Shown here in pieces: positions 57,793-64,000 of a DNA stretch of 64,000 nucleotides. Origin of the DNA: Arachis hypogaea (Eukaryota > Streptophyta > Magnoliopsida > Fabales > Fabaceae); the NCBI RefSeq assembly GCF_003086295.3, contig NC_092042.1, forward strand, positions 41,153,419 through 41,217,418, given 5' to 3'. The notes under the pieces were generated by a model. That model was not told where the DNA came from. It searched no databases and worked only from the letters and a program-made list of their open reading frames with translations. How positions within the stretch are numbered: the stretch's first letter is position 1; the number at the start of each line of letters is the position of its first letter. The position numbers and the translations under genes were made by a program.

Positions 57793-58890
57793 CCGAACCC
57801 TAACCACAAGAAAAGAGGAGATGCAACTCTCACCTTCTCTGACCGAATGGATCAGTGGAATAGAGAGACTAGAGGAACTTCCTTTGAGTTTCACAGACTA
57901 GAAGAAAGAGCGAGGTTGAATTGTTAAATAATGGTGAAATTGAATTGGATAGAAGAGAGGGGGAGCCGAGGTTAGCTTACCCAGTAAAGAATTTCAATGC
58001 TGCAAGGGTTGATGGAGGAAGAGGAGTGCTACATTCTTCAAGCTCCTATCGAAATTGAAGGGAAGAGGAAGATGGCAAGCCAACCGTGTTTGCTGGGTCA
58101 CTTCAGTCTTCACTCTTTCTCTCTTCCTTTTTGCAGATTGTGTGTGAACAAATGAATAAATGGAGTGAGGACAATGAAGTGAAGAACAGGTGTAAGCTTG
58201 CATGTGTGTTTCGTGGCTGATGTTGGTGAATAAGGCAACACACGTACTTGAGTTTAATGACTAAGCATCCACTAGTTTAGTTAACCATGAGATGAAATCA
58301 TGGTTTGAGAAGGGGGGAAAGAGGTGTTGTCTATGGAAATAATGGAAAGGAAAGGAGTGACATTGTTGCTTCTAATCATGGTTAAATTATAATTGGCTTA
58401 GGTGAACTAATGGTTTAATTGATCTTAGGGTTTTTCATAAGAATGACTAAAGCATTAGTTTGATTTATCCTATGGCAAGAGTATTTTGGGTTAAGAATAA
58501 AAATTGTGATCATGTACCAATTGTTGATTGATGATGCATCTAGGATTGTTCCTCTGTTAATTTATTATTCAGTGAAATTAATAAATTAATAAAATAAAGA
58601 AAATTTGATTATAGCGGTAATTAATTAATTATCCAAAACTTATCGTTTGGGAAAAGCTAAAAAGTTTTAGCGCCACGGATTATAATTTCAACTTACTACC
58701 TATGCCGCATATATACTTAAACCTACACATGTCGGCGAACGTCATAGGGAATGAGAAATCTTAGGCCTCATGGGGTAGGATGGTTACAAAATATATGTGT
58801 GAAATGTGTTAGAAAGTCCCCAAGAGATGATTAGAAAGCTTGAATTTGAGGTAAGAGTTAGGTTAGCTTAATTCCCGTTATATATGCTAT
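57793..58890. other. Unassigned DNA right of element D
   Basis: No domain recognised. The stretch at 57800-58210 is purine-rich with short ORFs but no coding signature. 58600-58800 is low-copy looking (GCCACGGATTATAATTT, CATGTCGGCGAACGTCATAG). It may be older intergenic DNA or a decayed element. Confidence 0.4.
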
Positions 58891-58979
58891 AAAGCCTAAA
58901 TGATGCATGATATCCATTTTTTATGAATTTTGGATTGAAAATAGTAAACTGCACTTATTCATTGTAATTGAAGGCTTTT

Positions 58980-59424
58980 GTTAATATTTTTCTAATTTGC
59001 ATAATTGTTAAAAACATGCTTTTTGGACTTGTAAATTTTAAAATTAATTTCAATTCTATTCCATTCGATGTCTTGGTAGGTTTGTTTGAGTGATTTAAGA
59101 TTTAAAAGGCAAGGATGGCTCGAAAAGATTGACAAAAAGCTGAAAAAGTGGAGAATTCATGAAGAAATGAAGTTGAGCAAAGCTACCAATCATGCGTACG
59201 CATCTTTTTTCATTCGTGTGCACGCAACATGCGTGTGTATGCATCTTTCCAATCTCGTTCCTTACTTAAAATCGCATGTGACCCGCAATTTCTAGCCCAT
59301 TTTGGACACAATCCATCTCATTTCTAAAGCATTTGAAGCAAGGATTGAGAGAGGATCAGCCAAGTAGTCTTAGTTTTTAGTTTTTTTTAGGATTTTAGAC
59401 TTTGAATTCTAGAGAGGGAAGCTC
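58980..59424 (+). repeat. Fragment of family Z LTR
   Basis: Diverged match to the LTR start at 63250-63780: shared ATGCTTTTTGGACTT/ATGCTTTTTAGGCTT, TTCTATTCGATGTCTTG, GGAGAATTCATGAAGAAAT and GAATTCTAGAGAGGGAAGCTCT. Cut at the right by LTR S2. Contains a worn version of the GCGTACGC motif at 59190-59240. Confidence 0.65.
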
Positions 59425-60907
59425 TAACTTCACACAACTGAACCAGCAAGTGCACTGGGTTGTCAAAGTGATACCTGAGTCAGTTAGGGTCGATCCCACG
59501 AGGATTGTGATTTGAAGCAAGCTATGGTTATCTTCTAGATCTTAGTCAGGCGGATAAAAAAGTTGTTTGTTTGTTTAAAGTGCATAAAAGGAAAATAAAG
59601 AAAACGTTACTCAATTGATGGTGAAAGCAATGATAAGAAGATGGTTAAGGCTTCAGAGATGCTTTGTTCTTCTGGATCAATTTGGTTTCACTATCTACTC
59701 CAACTGTGAATGATTTCTTCTATAGCAGGCTGTATGTGATCAACGCCTTTCTTGAGAGGTTGCCATTGCTCCTCCAGATCTGAACCCCAGGGTTAGTGCG
59801 GATCTAGTCTGATTGAGGGTGAAGCTCTTGCAGTCCATTCTCCTTAGTGATCCTACTGAAAAAGCCACTGACAAGGTTGAATCTTCTGGATCAAAGAATG
59901 TTGCGCCTTTGGTTCTAGCCTCTACCACAAAGACACTAATCTCCCCATACCTCGGCTGAACTGATGTCTCAAGAAGTCCCTAACGAAGTCGTGGATTTGC
60001 CGTCTAAGAGATGTATAATCAAGCTAGTGGTTCATCATTGTCCGATGAAAGACTCACTTTGAACCAATGTAGAATGAACGCATTCATAATGATGAAGAAC
60101 GAAGATGCATCTTAGAATAGATAATGAAACACGAATTGAAATAGAACAGTAGTACTTTATTAATCCATAAAACTCAGCAGAGCTCCTCCCCTCAACCTAG
60201 GAGGTTTAGAAACTCATACTAATAGAAAATACAATGATAAACGTGTAAAGTGGTGGAAGATCTTTGAAAAATGTAAAAGTTCTCAAATAAATACTAAACT
60301 AATGACTAAGGGTTACATAGGTAGGGTAAAACAGTCTTGTAGTGCTAAAATCCACTATTGGAGCCTACTTAGTGCATGTTTGGGATGAGCTTGACTGAGA
60401 TCCACATGCTAGGAGGCCTCTAGGGTGTTGAACGCTGGCTAGGGGGTCCTTTTTGGGCGTTGGACACAGGTCTCTTCTCCTTTGGGCGTTGGACGACAAA
60501 ATAGGGCAGGAGGCTGGCGTTGAACGCTAGTTTTGGGCCTTCAATTCTGAAGCAAAGTATAGACTATTATACATTTCTTGAAAGCCCTAGATGTTAGATT
60601 TTCATAGCCGTTGAGAACGCTCCATTTGAACTTCTGTCATTCTATGAAAGCTTTTTCGAGTGCAAGGAGGTCATATCCTGACAGCATCTGTAGCACTTTC
60701 TCTGTCTCTGAATCAAACTTTTGCTCCAGCTCCTCAATTTCAGCCAGAAAATACTTGGAAATTGTATAAAAATACACAAACTCAAAGTATAATTCAAAAA
60801 TGTGAATTTTGCACTAAAACCTATGAAAACTTAATGAAACTTAAACAAAACATACTAAAAACTATATGAAAATGATGCCAAAAAGTGTATAAAATATCCG
60901 CTCATCA
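59425..60907 (-). repeat. LTR S2 (FIDEL-related, same subtype as S1), end-truncated
   Basis: Matches S1 block for block (CACACAACTGAACCAGCAAG, GGTCGATCCCACGAGG, GGTTCATCATTGTCCGATG) and ends AAATATCCGCTCATCA at 60907. Unlike S1 it is uninterrupted, and it shows what S1 looked like before insertion of the family C element at the GAGGC site (here 60413-60418). The TGG start is missing on the left and no target duplication was found. Confidence 0.78.
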
Positions 60908-60910
60908 AGT

Positions 60911-61222
60911 TGTAACAGCCCAATTTTCTATATATCTATATCATATCGAAAACTGAGTGCTACTAACTTGCCTTCCTAATTATTATCTATTATTTAATGA
61001 ATATGAGCCTGATCGTAGTTAACACGTTGTTGATTTTATGGGAAACCTTTTCTTTTTAAAAAAAATTAGGTCAACGCACATCAACAACAGATATAATAAC
61101 AGTCATAAGATAAGATAGAAATATTCATGAGCATCTCACAAATACATATAGGAACCCAAATATATGGTGATATGTCGTCAACTTCGTATAGTATCTAGTT
61201 AGAACATTCCTGGCATAGTAAG

Positions 61223-61278
<56 letters not shown>

Positions 61279-61910
61279 ACATCCCAGGTCCTGGCCAATT
61301 CAAAAAGTCCCTAAACTAGAATCCAGGCTAACCTAATTTCCACTATAAGTCTATTCTCCTTTAAGATCACAAAAGTGAGGGAAAGACACTCTAGGTCTTC
61401 AGTTGTGACTAAACAAGACGGCTTCAAAACAATAGCAACCCTATGGTCTTTCTTTTGGTCCTTTTCTCTACCGGTCGTGGAAAGGTGCTTTCTTCTCCAT
61501 CGGGGAGTCCTTAGTAGGTTCGAGATAGTTAATTAGGTTCACTTTATTCTTTATTATACAACAAACAAGTAATAGAACATATACAACTTTAGCAAACAAA
61601 GAATAGAAAAGCAATCAACCAAAAACTTACATACATTCACAGAAATACACAACACAGAAATATGAGCAACCAAATATGATGTATGTCTGTCTTATGCAGG
61701 CCATGATCTCATGTTTTGGTTTACACCCTACAACCTGACATTACCTGAGAACCAGTTTCAGATATGGTTTCCTATTCCATACTATACCTGCGTCTATATC
61801 GATATGGTTAAGAACACCATCAGTACATGATCACCAGCAATTATCGCAAAGCTAGACGTAATAATATACGCATAATAGAAAACAGAAATCAAGAGCACGT
61901 GGGCATCCCC
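60911..61910. repeat. Del/Tekay-like LTR piece, homologous to 16929-18372
   Basis: Begins TGTAACAGCCCAATTTTC, a typical start of one gypsy LTR class. Shares a diverged block order with 16929-18372, including GCAGGCCATGATCTCATG at about 61695. Contains the (CA)n microsatellite. Its right end, near 61910, cuts into a Tat-like pol fragment. Confidence 0.5.
61226..61275. repeat. (AC)n microsatellite, about 25 units
   Basis: An uninterrupted AC/CA dinucleotide run of about 50 bp. Likely length-variable and usable as a marker, though its position in repeat DNA may prevent unique amplification. Confidence 0.95.
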
Positions 61911-63148
61911 GAGTAGGCATCCATGAAGGAAAGATATCTGTAGCCTAAGGCTGAGTCGACCGGAGCATCAATGCAGGGGAGTATATAAGGATCTTTAGGG
62001 CAAGCTTTGTTAGATCAGTATAATCAACACACATTCTCCATTTACCGTTTTACTTTTTTACCAATACAACATTGGTCAGCCAAAGCAGATATTTTACCTC
62101 CCTTATAAATCCTGCTTCTAGTTGGGCCTGCACATGCTCTTCTACGACCTGTGTTTGCTCTGGCCCGAGATTCCTGTGCTTCTGTTGAACAGGTTGGGAA
62201 CCTGGGTATACAGCAAACTTATGGCACATCAGGTTGGGATCTATGCCGGGCATGTCAGAAACTTTCCAGAAAAAAAAAGGTCAGAGTTTTATCTTAACAA
62301 GTCAACGAGCTACTTCTTCAGGCTCTCTTTTAAGTTTGCCCCTATACTCGTTGTCTTGCTAGGATGGTCTCCAATTTGTATCTCTTCAATTTTGCCTTCG
62401 GGTTGAGGACATAATTCTTCACGAACTCGTACTCCCCCCAATTCGATGGTGTTGACTTACTTGCCTCCCAAGTTGCCTTTCAAAGTGAGGCTCTCATTGT
62501 AGCACTTCCTAGCTAGCTTTTGGTCTCTTTTGATGGTGGCAATCCCTTCGGGAGTAGGATATTTCATGCAAAGGTGAGGAATAAAGACTGCAAGTTTATT
62601 TAGGGTGATCAGACCTATTAGAGAATTGTAGGATGAGTTCACGTCGACTACAATGTAGTCGATACTTAAGGTCCTTGACCTAGTACCCTTTTCGAAGGTG
62701 GTGTATAATGGGATGTATCCAAGATGTCGGATCGAGGTGTCTTCCAGTCCGTACAGGCTATGAGGGTAGGCCTTTAGGTCTTTTTCTTCTAACCCAAGCT
62801 AGTCAAAAGAATGTCAGTTGAACTTCCTTGATCTATCAAGGTACAGTGAAGGTTAGCATTGGCCAGGATCAGTGTTATCACCACTCGGTCATCGTTCCCG
62901 GATAGTAGGCCTTGTGCATCTTCTTTAGTGAAAGAGATGGTGAGCTGGTCGATTAGTTGATTGCTCTCTCCAACCTGGTATACTCTTTGAGGTGTCTTTT
63001 TTGGGATGATTTTGACATTCCTCCTCCTACAAATCCTCCATTAATCATATGGATGTGTCATTCCAGGGTGTGAGAAGGATGTTCGGGTCATCCCCTTTCT
63101 TCATCCCTTCTTCTTTTCCTTGGATCGTCCGACTTGTCTGCCAGGTAT
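61910..63148 (-). pseudogene. pol: Tat/Ogre-like Ty3/gypsy pol fragment (protease to RT start)
   Basis: Minus-sense translation shows, in order, a linker INGGFVGGG..S (about 63045), protease with NDDRVVITLILANANLHCTLIDQGSSTDILL (about 62905-62815, active-site DQGSS), a YNSLIGLITLNKL..FIPHLCMKYPTPEG block (62642-62560), and the RT entry (62253-62050: VEEHVQAQLEAGFIREVKY..WLTNVVLVKK). Then, after frameshifts, come (NG)KWRMCVDYTDL and GYRYLSFMDAYSG, ending near 61912. This order and motif set is characteristic of the Tat/Ogre lineage, distinct from elements A-E. Frameshifts and truncation at both ends show it is dead; the family Z LTR begins at its right border. Confidence 0.82.
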
Positions 63149-64000
63149 TGATAAATCCCAATTTTGTGGTTTATCTTGTGTTGAATTTAGGGGATTTTAT
63201 CAACTTATCTCACATTTATTCAATGAAATTGCATGGTTTTGTGAATTTCTCCTAATTTGTGCTTAAGTGTAAAAATATGCTTTTTAGGCTTTTAAATCAC
63301 TAATTTTAATTCACTTTAATTCTATTCGATGTCTTGATATGTTTGTTAAGTGATTTCAGCATTAGAAGGCAAAGATTGGGTTGAAGGAACAAAGAAAAAT
63401 CATGCAAAAATGGAGAATTCATGAAGAAATAAAGATTTGCTGAACTCAAGGCCACGCGCACGCGTCATCGACGTGTACGCATCGACGTGTATGCATAAGG
63501 AAGAGATTCGCCAGCGATCCGCACGCGTCACCCACGCGCACACGTTGAGTGGGATTTTGCCAATGACGCGTACGCGTGACCCAAGAGTATGCGTGACAAG
63601 CTGCATGTGACTTCACTAAATGCAAAACGCTGGGGGGCAATTTCTGAGCTCAAGGATGCCCAAATACAACTCATTTCTGATGCTTTTGAGTCCAAGGATT
63701 ACAAGGGAATGGGGGGAGAAGAGTCATAGTATAGTTTTCATCATGTTGTAAGTAGAATTCTAGAGAGAGAAGCTCTCCCTTCTCTCTAGAATTTAGGGTT
63801 GTTTAGGTTAAATTTTCTTAGATCCAAATTTTAATTCTTGTTTTTATTTCAATCTTCTTAGCTTTCCTTGTTAATTTCCTTATTTTGCCATTTTTACTTT
63901 CATAAACCCTTGTTGGATTTCTATTTTCTTTTAATGCAATTTTATGTTTCCATGTCATTTTATGTTTATCTTTATTGCTATTATTGATTTCTTGCTTATG
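63149..64000 (+). repeat. Start of family Z LTR, truncated by window end
   Basis: Begins TGATAAATCCCAATTTTG, a common start for large gypsy LTRs in legumes, directly after AGGTA within the Tat-like fragment. Carries GC-rich palindromes such as GACGCGTACGCGTGAC between 63450 and 63600, then GAATTCTAGAGAGAGAAGC and CTTCTCTCTAGAATTT, an inverted repeat, at 63754-63793. The element continues beyond 64000. Confidence 0.7.

Noticed and set aside
60911..63148. One continuous element combining the TGTAACAGCCC LTR and the pol fragment
   Set aside because: The pol fragment is minus-strand Tat-like and breaks off within RT at about 61912, while the LTR piece resembles 16929-18372 and reads the other way.

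Overview
This window is plant nuclear DNA made almost entirely of nested LTR retrotransposons; no intact host gene is recognisable. The LTR termini (TGATGAGCGGATA... to ...TGCACCA), a primer-binding site complementary to the 3' end of plant tRNA-Asp, and the GGCGTTTAACGCC palindromes match, from memory, the FIDEL-type Ty3/gypsy elements and their Feral-like non-autonomous partners of Arachis (peanut). That genus assignment is inference; the plant and Ty3/gypsy assignments rest on the sequence.

Layout. (1) 1-6624: 5' part of a minus-strand non-autonomous element A (gag-protease with one amber codon, leader, PBS, 5' LTR), cut by the window edge. (2) 6625-8544: 3' end of a Ty1/copia-like element with its LTR. 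(3) 8545-10477: degenerate AT-rich DNA. (4) 10483-16923: a solo LTR (TSD CTCTG) split by a tandem LTR-LTR element at 11510-16430 (TSD GAGGC), itself carrying a 513-bp solo LTR at 12826-13338 (TSD AGCCT). (5) 16929-18372: old repeat. (6) 18378-40472: a young autonomous minus-strand element E (TSD CCATG) with an intact 1665-residue Gag-Pol; its third ORF is split by a still younger non-autonomous element B at 21816-32372 (TSD GACCC, LTRs differing at about 9 of 1753 sites). (7) 40473-41351: spacer. (8) 41352-57792: an older plus-strand relative D (degenerate TSD CCAAA/CCGAA) with a broken Gag-Pol and ORF3, a CACTA-like end plus gene fragments in its 5' LTR, and a solo LTR in pol (TSD AGAAC). (9) 57793-64000: fragments of further LTR families, a Tat-like pol fragment, a (CA)n microsatellite and the start of another LTR.

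How the parts relate. E has the replication enzymes (protease, RT, RNase H, integrase). A and B keep gag-protease, and B keeps ORF3, but neither shows RT or integrase; they share PBS, LTR ends, leader motifs and 3' UTR with E, so they could be mobilised in trans by an E-like element. The most striking unexplained structure is an array of GGCGTTTAACGCC-type palindromes spaced at almost exactly 31 bp. It recurs in LTRs, leader and 3' regions, and in the Gag-Pol coding sequence as a 63-nt (21-codon) double period. Two other LTR families here carry different GC-rich palindromes.
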